A stretch of DNA of 64,000 nt from Christensenellaceae bacterium (GTDB lineage: Bacteria > Bacillota > Clostridia > Christensenellales > Christensenellaceae): positions 620,001-684,000 of the forward strand of contig AP025580.1 in the NCBI GenBank assembly GCA_022846035.1, in the 5' to 3' direction. Shown one piece after another: positions 36,767-44,183 of the stretch (its first letter is position 1; the number at the start of each line of letters is the position of its first letter). The notes beneath the pieces are model-generated. The model ran no database searches, was not told the origin of the DNA, and saw only the letters and a program-made list of their open reading frames with translations. A program made the translations under genes and the position numbers.

Positions 36767-36803
36767 ATACCCCCCGAGCAACGGCACGGGGGGTATTTAT
36801 TTG
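36767..36803. terminator. Terminator of the ABC transporter operon
   Basis: AATACCCCCCG paired with CGGGGGGTATT, then TTATTT. Confidence 0.85.
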
Positions 36804-36811
36804 CGCGGAAT

Positions 36812-36838
36812 AAAAAAACGGCAGTATACTGCCGTTTG
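36812..36838 (-). terminator. Terminator of the lacI-type gene
   Basis: Minus-strand AAACGGCAGT-at-ACTGCCGTTT followed by further T; back to back with the transporter terminator. Confidence 0.8.
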
Positions 36839-36852
36839 TGACATCTGTACTA

Positions 36853-37917
36853 TTACCAGTCATACAGGTCCCATGTGGTCTCACGGTCGACCTCGGTAGA
36901 CTTTCGCGGGATGATCGTAGTATTCAGGTAGGTGGGTTTTTTACAGTCGGGAAGCAGATGGTCGTCGGTGAACTGCAGCATCCTCGACATGGCCATCCGG
37001 CCCATCTGGTATCCGGGCACATCCACTGTGGAAAGGGAAGGCTCGATGAGCGTTCCGGCGTAAATATTATCGATACCGATCACGGCGACGTCCTGCGGGA
37101 TATGGCGTCCGAGATCTTTGAGGGCCTTAATGGCGCCGATTCCCGTTTCGTCGTTGGCCGCAAACACGGCGGTGATGTCCGTCTTGAGCATCAGATCGCG
37201 CATACACGAGTATCCACTTTCGGGCGTGAACAAACCCTCGCGCACATAGGACGGATTAAAGGGGATGCCGTGCTCTTTGAGCGCGCGGCAATAACCCTCG
37301 TAACGCTTGATACTTACATCCCGCGCCATGGGGCCGGAGATGTGGGCGATTTTCTTATGGCCAAGGCCGATTAAGTATTCCACTGTATCGTAAGCGGCCT
37401 GTTCGTAATCGGAAAGGATGGATTCTATGCCGGCGATCTCCAGGTGCCGCTCTAAACTGATGATCGGTATTTTCTTTTTACAGTTTACAAGCGCTTTCAT
37501 CGTATCGAAGCATTCCTTGCCGTATTCGTTTTGTTCGTTGGCGTAGCTGGAGATGATAATACCGTCCGGCATGCTGTATAAAAAACGGGCAAGGGAGTCG
37601 TACTCCCGTTTGAGGTCGCTGCCCGTTGCGTATACGTTGATCAGGTATTCGCTTCCGAGCGCCACATCCTGGATCCCCTTGAGGATACCGGCGTGGAACG
37701 GATGGTAAAAGGTCGGCAAAATCACGCCGACGACAAAGGATTTGTTGCCGCGCAGCCGGCTTGCCATAGGGTTGGGAATATATCCGAGCTGTTCAATCGC
37801 GTCGTTCACGCGTTTTACCAGTTCGGGCCTTACGTATTTGTTGCCGGTCCGTACGTTGGATACTGTGGCTTGTGAAACGCCGGCTAATTTTGCGACATCT
37901 TTTATGCTTGCAGGCAT
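36853..37917 (-). CDS. LacI-family repressor of the sugar locus
   Basis: A 354-residue regulator. N-terminal HTH SIKDVAKLAGVSQATVSNV with hinge helix NPMASRLRGNKS, then a periplasmic-binding-like effector domain (about 60-345) with FAANDETGIGAIKALKDLGRHIPQDVAVIGIDN. The start ATG 37917 follows AGAGGGA at 9 bases; the earlier ATG at 37926 overlaps that site. Its own leader carries CTCTAAAACGTTTTACTA, matching operators at the glycyl radical enzyme and transporter promoters, so it very likely controls the whole locus and itself. Convergent with the transporter. Confidence 0.93.
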   Translation of the reverse strand: MPASIKDVAKLAGVSQATVSNVRTGNKYVRPELVKRVNDAIEQLGYIPNPMASRLRGNKSFVVGVILPTFYHPFHAGILKGIQDVALGSEYLINVYATGSDLKREYDSLARFLYSMPDGIIISSYANEQNEYGKECFDTMKALVNCKKKIPIISLERHLEIAGIESILSDYEQAAYDTVEYLIGLGHKKIAHISGPMARDVSIKRYEGYCRALKEHGIPFNPSYVREGLFTPESGYSCMRDLMLKTDITAVFAANDETGIGAIKALKDLGRHIPQDVAVIGIDNIYAGTLIEPSLSTVDVPGYQMGRMAMSRMLQFTDDHLLPDCKKPTYLNTTIIPRKSTEVDRETTWDLYDW

Positions 37918-37929
37918 TGTTTTCATTCC

Positions 37930-38036
37930 CTCTAAAACGTTTTACTACCGTGCGCCTTATGAAGAAAACACGCGATCCTATCGTAAGTTCCGCACTTTGC
38001 AAGATTTATTATACTACACTTGAAAGGGTATTTCAA
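37930..38036 (-). promoter_or_regulatory. lacI promoter and autoregulatory operator
   Basis: Minus-strand TTGAAA (38036-38031), 17 bases, TATAAT (38013-38008). The operator (37930-37947) sits about 55 bases downstream of the expected start point, within the leader, consistent with roadblock-type autorepression. Confidence 0.7.
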
Positions 38037-38149
38037 TAAAAAAGCCCGCAATTTAGACTGGAATATGTGACAACGCAAAAAGGGCTGTAAATAGCGGAGT
38101 TAAGCTGTTTAGCCGCATTTAAAGCACGCATGGACCATCGCAGTAAAAC

Positions 38150-38182
38150 GCTAAAATAGGCCGCGCAAGGGGGTATGCGGCC
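38150..38182 (-). terminator. Terminator of the coiled-coil lipoprotein gene
   Basis: Minus-strand GGCCGC...GCGGCC followed by TATTTTAG; moderate T tract. Confidence 0.55.
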
Positions 38183-38213
38183 GTAACGCTGGTATTCAGG
38201 CGGCTGACAAAGG

Positions 38214-38753
38214 TCACGATGGAGGATTGCATTTTTTGCAGGCGCCATATCCACTAGATTTCGCTTCGCTCAGGGAAATAGCGTGTTTGCTTTTTTTAAG
38301 AGAACTGCAGCTTCCACGGTGATATTTGGCGCCGGTGTCCGTGATATATACAGTCGTATCGTTCGACTGGCCGGAGGCAGAGGAAGAGTTTTCAGATACT
38401 GCTTCTTTTTCACTGGACGAAGCAGTCTTTTGCGCCGACAAATCTGCCAGTTCACTTTCTTTAAGAGTGAGTTGACTACTCAGATCAGAATTCTGCGCAG
38501 TAAGTTCCTGAATAGTTGCATTTGCAGATTCAAGTTCTGCGGATAAACGGCTATTTTCATCCTTTAATTCCTGCAGTTCAACAGAAAGCGCATGCAGTTG
38601 CTCAGCCATATTGCTTGCCTCTGTCAACTGGGCGTTTTTCAATTCTTCATTTTCCTGCAAAACGCGGTTATATTCTTCCTGCGGTACCCCGCTGCATCCG
38701 GCAAAAGAAAAACATACGATGACTGCTAATAATATGGCGACAATCTTTTTCAT
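38214..38753 (-). CDS. Coiled-coil lipoprotein with C-terminal zinc-binding-like domain
   Basis: A 179-residue secreted protein: lipobox ends at Cys20 (SFAGC), a long coiled coil follows (about 25-110, heptads in LHALSVELQELKDENSRL), then a Ser-rich linker and a short domain VYITDTGAKYHRGSC...SGYGACKKCNPPS. The spacing YHRGSC...CKKC resembles the small Zn-binding domain found at the C-terminus of many secreted Gram-positive nucleases and cell-surface proteins. Function unknown. Slightly AT-richer than neighbours; begins the accessory patch between lacI and tRNA-Pro. Confidence 0.82.
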   Translation of the reverse strand: MKKIVAILLAVIVCFSFAGCSGVPQEEYNRVLQENEELKNAQLTEASNMAEQLHALSVELQELKDENSRLSAELESANATIQELTAQNSDLSSQLTLKESELADLSAQKTASSSEKEAVSENSSSASGQSNDTTVYITDTGAKYHRGSCSSLKKSKHAISLSEAKSSGYGACKKCNPPS

Positions 38754-38899
38754 ACAAATCCCCCTTATAATTGTACCAATTAACAGATATTTACAATTTA
38801 TGGTAACACTATTAAATTGCTGAAATCAAGCAAACGGGATTCTTCGTATAATAAAAGTATTTTTCGTGAAATTATGTGGACGATAACAACAGATATATT

Positions 38900-38941
38900 A
38901 AAAAAAGATGCTTCGAGCCAGCCTGCTCTAAAGCATCTTGT
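38900..38941 (-). terminator. Terminator of the 39.0 kb gene
   Basis: Minus-strand AAGATGCTT...AAGCATCTT followed by a run of seven T. Confidence 0.8.
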
Positions 38942-39005
38942 CTGCTGGATATTAAGTTATCATACGGAATCACGAAATAGGAAATGCTTTTGTAAGGCTT
39001 CTTTC

Positions 39006-39377
39006 TTACAGATTGCCGTTTGATACCAAAACGCCTGCGTTTTGAAAAGTTAAACCTACGGCATCATAAATATCGGAATAAAGGCCGGAAGCCTGACTTA
39101 CGCCGATAAGACCGCCTGAAGCGCCGCTGGTTCCCTGTATGAGTGTAATCACAGTTCCTTCCGGAGACGATTGGCATGAGACCCTCAGCTTTACATGGCG
39201 GCCCTTTTTTCCGGCAAACGCGCCAAGAAGAACCGATGCTCCCGAGGACCCTCTTTGCGCATCGGCAGACCAATCGTCAACATGGGTCAAAGTAAAGCCC
39301 TGGTTTTCCAGAGTGGTATAAACAGTATTGCGGGCCATAGCTGGATCGCCGCTCACTACAAATCTGTGCCCTTTCAT
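39006..39377 (-). CDS. Unknown 123-residue protein
   Basis: Perfect AGGAGG ribosome binding site 8 bases before the ATG. The protein starts MKGHRFVVSGDPAMARNTVY and has alternating strands and turns; a Gly/Ser/Ala-rich stretch (TLIQGTSGASGGLIGVSQASG) lies near residues 78-98 and may form a flexible or membrane-associated hairpin. No signal peptide, cysteine count one. Its own terminator follows. I do not recognise the family. Confidence 0.7.
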   Translation of the reverse strand: MKGHRFVVSGDPAMARNTVYTTLENQGFTLTHVDDWSADAQRGSSGASVLLGAFAGKKGRHVKLRVSCQSSPEGTVITLIQGTSGASGGLIGVSQASGLYSDIYDAVGLTFQNAGVLVSNGNL

Positions 39378-39559
39378 GCGCTTAACCTCCTGATAGAATA
39401 CAGTATAATTAAATTATATATGACGGGAGGATTTTTAGCAATCATTTACGGCCAACGCGCTTTTTGTTCCGCGACTAACTCGAATTACTATTTCGAAATT
39501 GAACGCATGCGATCTATTATGATATAGTATAGACAGTGATAATAAAGGAGTACTGAGTT

Positions 39560-40126
39560 ATGGAAAATACCATAGACCGTGGACCGCTCCATCATATCCG
39601 CAATTTTCTTATTGTCATTCTCATCATCTCTGTTTTATCTGCGTTGATTTGGTACAGGTTCTATATCCCGCCGGAAACAATAAAGTCTTGGAACACGCCA
39701 GGATTCCCACTGGGGGTAACAAATCTATTTCCTTTCACATCATCTATTATTTGTATTGTATTGTCTGCCTTTTTTCTATTTTACGCTGGAAATAAAAAAC
39801 GTTTGACATCTCAAATTTTATTCGCGGCAGGCGCTGTTGCGACAACAGCTGCCTGCATCATTTGCTGGCCTGATTTTGGAGTATTTTCAATCTTCAACGC
39901 GATTTTATTCGCGGGTTGTTGCTTTATGCCCTGTCACCGTATTTTTGCGCTGGTTTTTTCATTAGCTATTACTGTATGGGCCATCCTCTCAACATATGGT
40001 ATGTTTCTGCTTACGTGTTTACCTGCTATATTATTTCCGGTTGCGGTGTTCTTTACTGCAAAAACGGAATACCAGCCGATATTCTGGTTTAGCAGCTATT
40101 TTAAATATTTCAAGGGGATTCGATAA
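39560..40126 (+). CDS. Predicted multi-pass membrane protein, unknown
   Basis: A 188-residue AT-rich gene encoding about five hydrophobic helices (near residues 15-33, 52-72, 82-100, 104-120 and 128-160), with a short N-terminal polar tail MENTIDRGPLHHIRN. Ribosome binding site AAAGGAG 9 bases upstream. Codon use (ATT, TTT, TTA) differs from the GC-rich genes around it, suggesting transfer. No recognisable family. Confidence 0.65.
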   Translation: MENTIDRGPLHHIRNFLIVILIISVLSALIWYRFYIPPETIKSWNTPGFPLGVTNLFPFTSSIICIVLSAFFLFYAGNKKRLTSQILFAAGAVATTAACIICWPDFGVFSIFNAILFAGCCFMPCHRIFALVFSLAITVWAILSTYGMFLLTCLPAILFPVAVFFTAKTEYQPIFWFSSYFKYFKGIR

Positions 40127-40238
40127 TATTTCGGGAGCAGGATGGAATCAAAATTACTTAAAATCATCGACAACTGTTTTAAATTCGTCATCTGACAGCT
40201 TGGTGTAAAGCTTCCCAAAACTTTTCGATATTTACTTA

Positions 40239-40472
40239 TCAAAAAAAAGATTGTATTGGCACTCCCAGCACTTTTGACAAACCAGCCAATTCAATATCGG
40301 TAACAGTCCTCTCGCCACTTTCGATACGGGAAATAGAACCACGACAAATATAAACGGCGATTGTCTCTAGCTTGTCCGCTAATTGCTGCTGACTTATTTG
40401 TGCCGCCTTGCGTGCTTTCCTGACATTATCGCCAACAATATTTATCTTTTCTCCATCAATTATTCTTGCCAT
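40239..40472 (-). CDS. XRE-family repressor of the accessory patch
   Basis: A 77-residue HTH protein: VGDNVRKARKAAQISQQQLADKL then RGSISRIESGERTVTDIELAGLSKVLGVPIQSFF. ATG follows AGAGGTTGAG. Two 17-bp operator-like sequences lie between it and the divergent small gene. At its 3' end an eight-T run precedes TGA; losing one T would give the common ending FFDK, and the next 25 codons in that shifted frame (KSFGKLYTKLSDDEFKTVVDD) look coding, so a small indel may have altered the original end. Confidence 0.8.
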   Translation of the reverse strand: MARIIDGEKINIVGDNVRKARKAAQISQQQLADKLETIAVYICRGSISRIESGERTVTDIELAGLSKVLGVPIQSFF

Positions 40473-40482
40473 CTCAACCTCT

Positions 40483-40547
40483 TGTCTTGTATTAGGACAT
40501 TATTAGTGTATAATAAGGCTGTGAAAATCATGTCCTATGACAAGACA
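40483..40547. promoter_or_regulatory. Paired inverted operators around a divergent promoter
   Basis: TGTCTTGTATTAGGACA (40483-40499) and TGTCCTATGACAAGACA (40531-40547) are inverted copies, 15 of 17 positions alike, each an imperfect palindrome with TGTC/GACA ends. A plus-strand TATAAT (40509-40514) lies between, with TTGTAT 16 bases upstream inside the first operator. The adjacent XRE protein is the obvious ligand. Confidence 0.6.
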
Positions 40548-40575
40548 AGAAATGATTTGCTTCAAGAGGTATCGT

Positions 40576-40763
40576 ATGGAGAATTCTGAAATCAAAATGG
40601 ATTTATTAGTGGCAATAAAACCAGCTAAACTTCATGATTTAGACTATACAGAAATGCAAGTGGCCCTAGAACAGCAAATAACTATATGCTGTGTGAATTA
40701 CAGCTAGAATATGTAAGGGGATATAATAATCACGCTAGGCAATTTGGTTTACCGGAATTTTGA
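40576..40763 (+). pseudogene. Frameshifted small gene divergent from the XRE repressor
   Basis: ATG 40576 behind AGAGGT opens a frame that stops at 40707 after 43 codons (MENSEIKMDLLVAIKPAK...). From about 40640 a different frame is open to 40763 and looks more like protein (YMLCELQLEYVRGYNNHARQFGLPEF). A single indel would join them to about 60 residues. I cannot identify the intact relative. A genuine short 43-codon gene is the alternative. Confidence 0.4.
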
Positions 40764-41037
40764 TGACGATTGGGGTATGCGTCCTTTTGGCGGCAATTAA
40801 GCCACCAATCACAGGCGGGCAAGGGGGGCGTGCGTTGAAAAAATATTTTTCTCGCGGCTATGTGGTTGAAGTTGTCAAAAAAGGCGTAATGGTAACATGC
40901 AAAAACGGCGTGCCGTTTGCCGCCGCAAGCTTTGCAAATTGCCGTTGCAATTTCGCTTTTTAAAAAGTAAAATATGTTTGCAGGGATAGTTTGTTAGGCG
41001 GCGCACGCCCCACTTTCTAAAGAAAGGGGGTATGTCT
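40764..41037. other. Remnant-like accessory sequence without a supported gene
   Basis: Mixed-composition stretch. An open plus-strand frame gives LLAAIKPPITGGQGGRA and VEVVKKGVMVTCKNGVPFAAASFANCRCNF, which read like protein, but I find no convincing start or ribosome binding site and no family. 41001-41030 supplies the leader of the toxin-like gene, including AAAGAAAGGGGG. Confidence 0.4.
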
Positions 41038-41109
41038 ATGGCTGAATTGCTTTTGACAGTAATTGCCCTCGTATTCACATACGGGATAATAATTGCTTTA
41101 AAGAAGTGA
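41038..41109 (+). CDS. Candidate 23-residue membrane toxin (type I/holin-like)
   Basis: ATG 41038 lies 7 bases after AAAGGGGG and encodes MAELLLTVIALVFTYGIIIALKK: one hydrophobic helix with a Lys-Lys end, the plan of small type I toxins called holin-like in Bacillota annotations (related in design to TxpA/BsrG). An 11-bp stem overlaps the stop codon, and a complementary GGCGGC-rich segment sits 50-60 bases upstream, as in RNA-regulated toxins. An antisense antitoxin RNA is expected but I did not identify its promoter. It lies in the accessory patch beside tRNA-Pro. Confidence 0.5.
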   Translation: MAELLLTVIALVFTYGIIIALKK

Positions 41110-41140
41110 GCCGCCTATTCGCAGTAGGCGGCTCATTGTA
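41106..41140 (+). terminator. Terminator of the toxin-like gene
   Basis: TGAGCCGCCTA...TAGGCGGCTCA, 11-bp stem that includes the stop codon, with a weak T-rich tail. Confidence 0.65.
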
Positions 41141-41283
41141 GTTTTACTCTCTGGGTTGCCGTTTAGCGGCTATCCCTGCTTTTATTATAACCCTTATGCA
41201 TTATTTTATGCAATAGCTTTTTTCTTTTTCTGGCTTAGCCCAGCACGGCGGGTCACGTGGGGAGAGGGAGGAGCCATGGAACG

Positions 41284-41316
41284 AAAAAGTCCCACACCTG
41301 TTTTGGGTGTGGGACT
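41284..41316 (-). terminator. Terminator of tRNA-Pro
   Basis: Minus-strand AGTCCCACACC...GGTGTGGGACT followed by T5. Confidence 0.8.
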
Positions 41317-41340
41317 GACTGAGCGCAATGCGCTCCGACG

Positions 41341-41417
41341 TGGTCTGGGTGAGAGGATTCGAACCTCCGGCCTCTTGAACCCCATTCAAGCACGCTACCA
41401 AACTGCGCCACACCCAG
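41341..41417 (-). tRNA. tRNA-Pro (GGG anticodon)
   Basis: 77 nucleotides with CCA encoded. Acceptor arms CTGGGTG/CACCCAG, D arm with AGTTTGGTA, anticodon stem CTTGA/TCAAG around loop ATGGGGT (anticodon GGG), T arm GAGG-TTCGAAT-CCTC. The accessory patch abuts its 3' end, the usual side for element integration, but no repeated 3' fragment or integrase was seen. Confidence 0.95.
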
Positions 41418-41574
41418 ATATTCAGTTTACAAGGACTTATCTATTCTATCATATTTTATCGTTTTTGCAAATACTTTCTTCATGATAAAAGTAACGAAAA
41501 ATGGCGCGAAGCTATAGTGCGCATGCGCGTGAAGTGATATACTGGATACAAACTTAAAAATGGAGCGAAATGAC

Positions 41575-42795
41575 ATGAAAACAGTTGCGCTGGTAGGCAC
41601 CTTTGATTCCAAAGGGGCCGAGTATTTATATGTGAAAGGGCTGCTCAATGATGTGGGGATCAATGTATTCACGATACATAGCGGCGTATTCGAACCTGCG
41701 TTTGTTCCGGACGTAAACAACGATGCGGTGGCGCGGGCGGCGGGCGAGGATATTGGAGAGCTGGCGCGGGCAAAAGACCGTGCGCGTGCGACAGCCGCGC
41801 TAGCCAGTGGGATCGAGGTTTTATTGCCCAGGCTTTTTGGCGAGGGGAAATTCGACGGTGTGCTTTCGTTCGGCGGGTCGGGCGGTACGTCCATCGTTAC
41901 GCCGGGCATGCGCGCGCTGCCGATCGGCGTGCCTAAGATCATGGTTTCCACAGTTGCCGCGGGAGACGTTTCCGTGTATGTGGGCACGAGCGATATTATG
42001 ATGTATCCTTCCATTGTGGACGTAGCGGGATTGAATTCGCTTTCCACGAAAATATTTTCCAACGCGGCGCACGCGATGGCGGGCATGCTGAAATTCGAGG
42101 CGACGCGGCAGGCGGAGAAAAAACCGTTGATCGCGGCGACGATGTTCGGCGTGACTACGCCGTGCGTGGACGCTGCGCGCGAGTATCTGGAGGAACGCGG
42201 CTACGAGGTGCTGGTTTTCCATGCCACGGGTACGGGCGGCAGGACGATGGAAAGCCTGATCGCGTCGGGATTTTTCGAGGGGGTTTTGGACCTCACGACG
42301 ACGGAATGGTGCGACGAGCTTTTGGGCGGGATCCTTGCCGCGGGAAAAGGGCGCATGGATGCGGCGGCAAAATATGGCGTACCGCAGGTGGTTTCGGTGG
42401 GCGCGCTCGATATGGCAAACTTCGGCCCGTATGACAGCGTGCCGGAGAAATATAAGGAACGGAATTTATACCGCCATAATCCGACGACCACGCTTATGCG
42501 CACTACAAAGGAAGAAAACGCGCGGCTTGGGCGCATTCTTGCGGAAAAAGTAAACAAGAGTACTGCGCCGGCGGCGTTAATGCTGCCGCTTGGGGGTGTT
42601 TCCATGATCGACAAAGAGGGAGAGCCTTTTTACGGGCGCGAGGAGGACGAGGCGCTTTTTGAGGCTGTCCGCAAAAATCTTGACCGCAATAAGGCGGAGC
42701 TGATTGAACTGGACTGCCATATCAATGACGCGCAGTTCGCAAAGGCTGCCGCGCAAAAATTAATAGATGAAATCAATGTGAAAAAGGAGAGGTAA
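41575..42795 (+). CDS. Tm-1-like ATP-binding protein (UPF0261)
   Basis: A 406-residue protein related to the N-terminal part of tomato Tm-1 and bacterial UPF0261. Blocks: [57 protein letters not shown] and [33 protein letters not shown] binding is known for Tm-1; the bacterial role is unclear. ATG 41575 follows GGAGCGAAATGAC; ATG 41560 would overlap that site. The TIM-barrel partner begins 4 bases after its stop, the usual pairing. Confidence 0.88.
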   Translation: MKTVALVGTFDSKGAEYLYVKGLLNDVGINVFTIHSGVFEPAFVPDVNNDAVARAAGEDIGELARAKDRARATAALASGIEVLLPRLFGEGKFDGVLSFGGSGGTSIVTPGMRALPIGVPKIMVSTVAAGDVSVYVGTSDIMMYPSIVDVAGLNSLSTKIFSNAAHAMAGMLKFEATRQAEKKPLIAATMFGVTTPCVDAAREYLEERGYEVLVFHATGTGGRTMESLIASGFFEGVLDLTTTEWCDELLGGILAAGKGRMDAAAKYGVPQVVSVGALDMANFGPYDSVPEKYKERNLYRHNPTTTLMRTTKEENARLGRILAEKVNKSTAPAALMLPLGGVSMIDKEGEPFYGREEDEALFEAVRKNLDRNKAELIELDCHINDAQFAKAAAQKLIDEINVKKER

Positions 42796-42799
42796 CACT

Positions 42800-43621
42800 A
42801 TGAAAAGACAGGAAGTAATCGACCGGTTGAAAGAGCAGGTTGCGCAGGGCAAGATCATCCTCGGCGCGGGCGCGGGCACGGGAATTTCGGCAAAGTTCGG
42901 TGAAGCGGGCGGCGTGGACCTGATCATTATTTATAATTCCGGACGTTACCGCATGGCGGGACGCGGTTCGCTCGCGGGACTGCTTTCCTACGGCGACGCC
43001 AACCAGATCGTTGTGGAGATGGGAAGCGAGGTGCTGCCTGTTGTAAAGCACACGCCTGTTATGGCGGGCGTATGCGGCACGGACCCGTTCCGTTTGATGG
43101 ACGTGTTTTTGAAACAGCTAAAAGAGCAGGGATTTTCCGGCGTGCAGAATTTCCCGACCGTGGGACTGATCGACGGCATGTTCCGTGCGAACCTTGAGGA
43201 GACGGGCATGGGCTACGGCGTGGAAGTGGACATGATCAAAAAGGCGCATGAGCTGGACCTGTTTACCTGCCCGTATGTATTCAATGAAGAGGACGCGAAA
43301 AAAATGGCGCAGGCCGGCGCGGACTGCCTGGTAGCCCATATGGGCCTGACTACAAAGGGGTCCATCGGCGCGCGGACGGCGCTCACGCTGGACGATTGCG
43401 TGGAGCGCGTACAGGCGATCTGCGACGCGGGGCGCGCGGTGAATCCGGATATTTTTGTGATCTGCCACGGCGGGCCTATCGCAGAGCCGGAGGACGCGCA
43501 GTATGTAATCAGCCGTACAAAGGGCGTCGACGGTTTCTTCGGCGCGTCGAGCATAGAGCGGTTTGCCGCCGAGGTGGGGATCAAGCAGCAGGCGGAAGCC
43601 TTTAAAAGCATTCAGAAATAA
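42800..43621 (+). CDS. TIM-barrel protein of the phosphoenolpyruvate hydrolase-like family
   Basis: A 273-residue single TIM barrel (PF09370-like). Markers: [45 protein letters not shown] in blocks, [26 protein letters not shown] and [17 protein letters not shown]. Annotated in databases as phosphoenolpyruvate hydrolase or signal-transduction barrel without firm proof of reaction. Pairs with the UPF0261 gene, and the two correspond to the two halves of fused Tm-1-like proteins. Ends in a terminator. Confidence 0.87.
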   Translation: MKRQEVIDRLKEQVAQGKIILGAGAGTGISAKFGEAGGVDLIIIYNSGRYRMAGRGSLAGLLSYGDANQIVVEMGSEVLPVVKHTPVMAGVCGTDPFRLMDVFLKQLKEQGFSGVQNFPTVGLIDGMFRANLEETGMGYGVEVDMIKKAHELDLFTCPYVFNEEDAKKMAQAGADCLVAHMGLTTKGSIGARTALTLDDCVERVQAICDAGRAVNPDIFVICHGGPIAEPEDAQYVISRTKGVDGFFGASSIERFAAEVGIKQQAEAFKSIQK

Positions 43622-43623
43622 AG

Positions 43624-43656
43624 CAAAGGCCTCTTGGTTTCCATGAGGCCTTTTTT
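43624..43656 (+). terminator. Terminator of the Tm-1-like pair
   Basis: AAAGGCCTC...GAGGCCTTTTTT. Confidence 0.85.
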
Positions 43657-43687
43657 GATGCGTTTTTATTTCGTTTTTTACCACCGC

Positions 43688-44113
43688 TCATTCTTCCCTT
43701 GTCTCCCAAACAGGCAGCGGTTTGCCCGTCAGATACATGGTGCACGTACACGTGCATACCACGTGGTTTTCTTCGTTGAAGATGGTCACGTCGCATACGC
43801 CGATCTTGCTTCCGCAGTGCGTTTCATGCGCCACCGCGCGCAGGGTGCCTCCGGAAGCGGGACGGATATAGTTGATGGCGCTGTTTAAGGTCACGCACAA
43901 GCTGCCGTGGGAGAGCAGGGCGCTGCCGGCGGCGACATCCGCCATTGTGAACAGCGCGCCGCCGTGCATAGTGCCCATGAAATTGGCGCGGCGGGAGGAA
44001 AAGTCAAGCTCCGCTTCGGCAAAGCCGTCGCCGATCTTTTTAAGGCGTATGCCGCTTTCCCTGCTGAATACATCGTGTTCGTTGAAATATTCGATAAATT
44101 TTTCGTAGTCCAT
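43688..44113 (-). CDS. PaaI-type hotdog thioesterase
   Basis: A 141-residue acyl-CoA thioesterase-like protein. The hotdog helix block NFMGTMHGGALFTMADVAAGSAL, with HGG and Asp in the active-site position, and INYIRPASGGTLRAVAH match PaaI/YbgC relatives. Substrate not predictable. Single gene downstream of murC on the same strand but separated from it by a terminator. Confidence 0.9.
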   Translation of the reverse strand: MDYEKFIEYFNEHDVFSRESGIRLKKIGDGFAEAELDFSSRRANFMGTMHGGALFTMADVAAGSALLSHGSLCVTLNSAINYIRPASGGTLRAVAHETHCGSKIGVCDVTIFNEENHVVCTCTCTMYLTGKPLPVWETREE

Positions 44114-44147
44114 AGCCAGCTTGTATGTCCTTTCGTGCCTGCATAAT

Positions 44148-44180
44148 GAAAAAAAGGCGGGATATTCGCACCCCGCCCGC
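44148..44180 (-). terminator. Terminator of murC
   Basis: Minus-strand GGCGGG...CCCGCC followed by T7. Confidence 0.75.
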
Positions 44181-44183
44181 TTT

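Noticed and set aside
41341-41417. tRNA-Pro as an active integration site
   Set aside because: No integrase, excisionase or duplicated tRNA 3' end could be found in the window; only the composition shift supports it.
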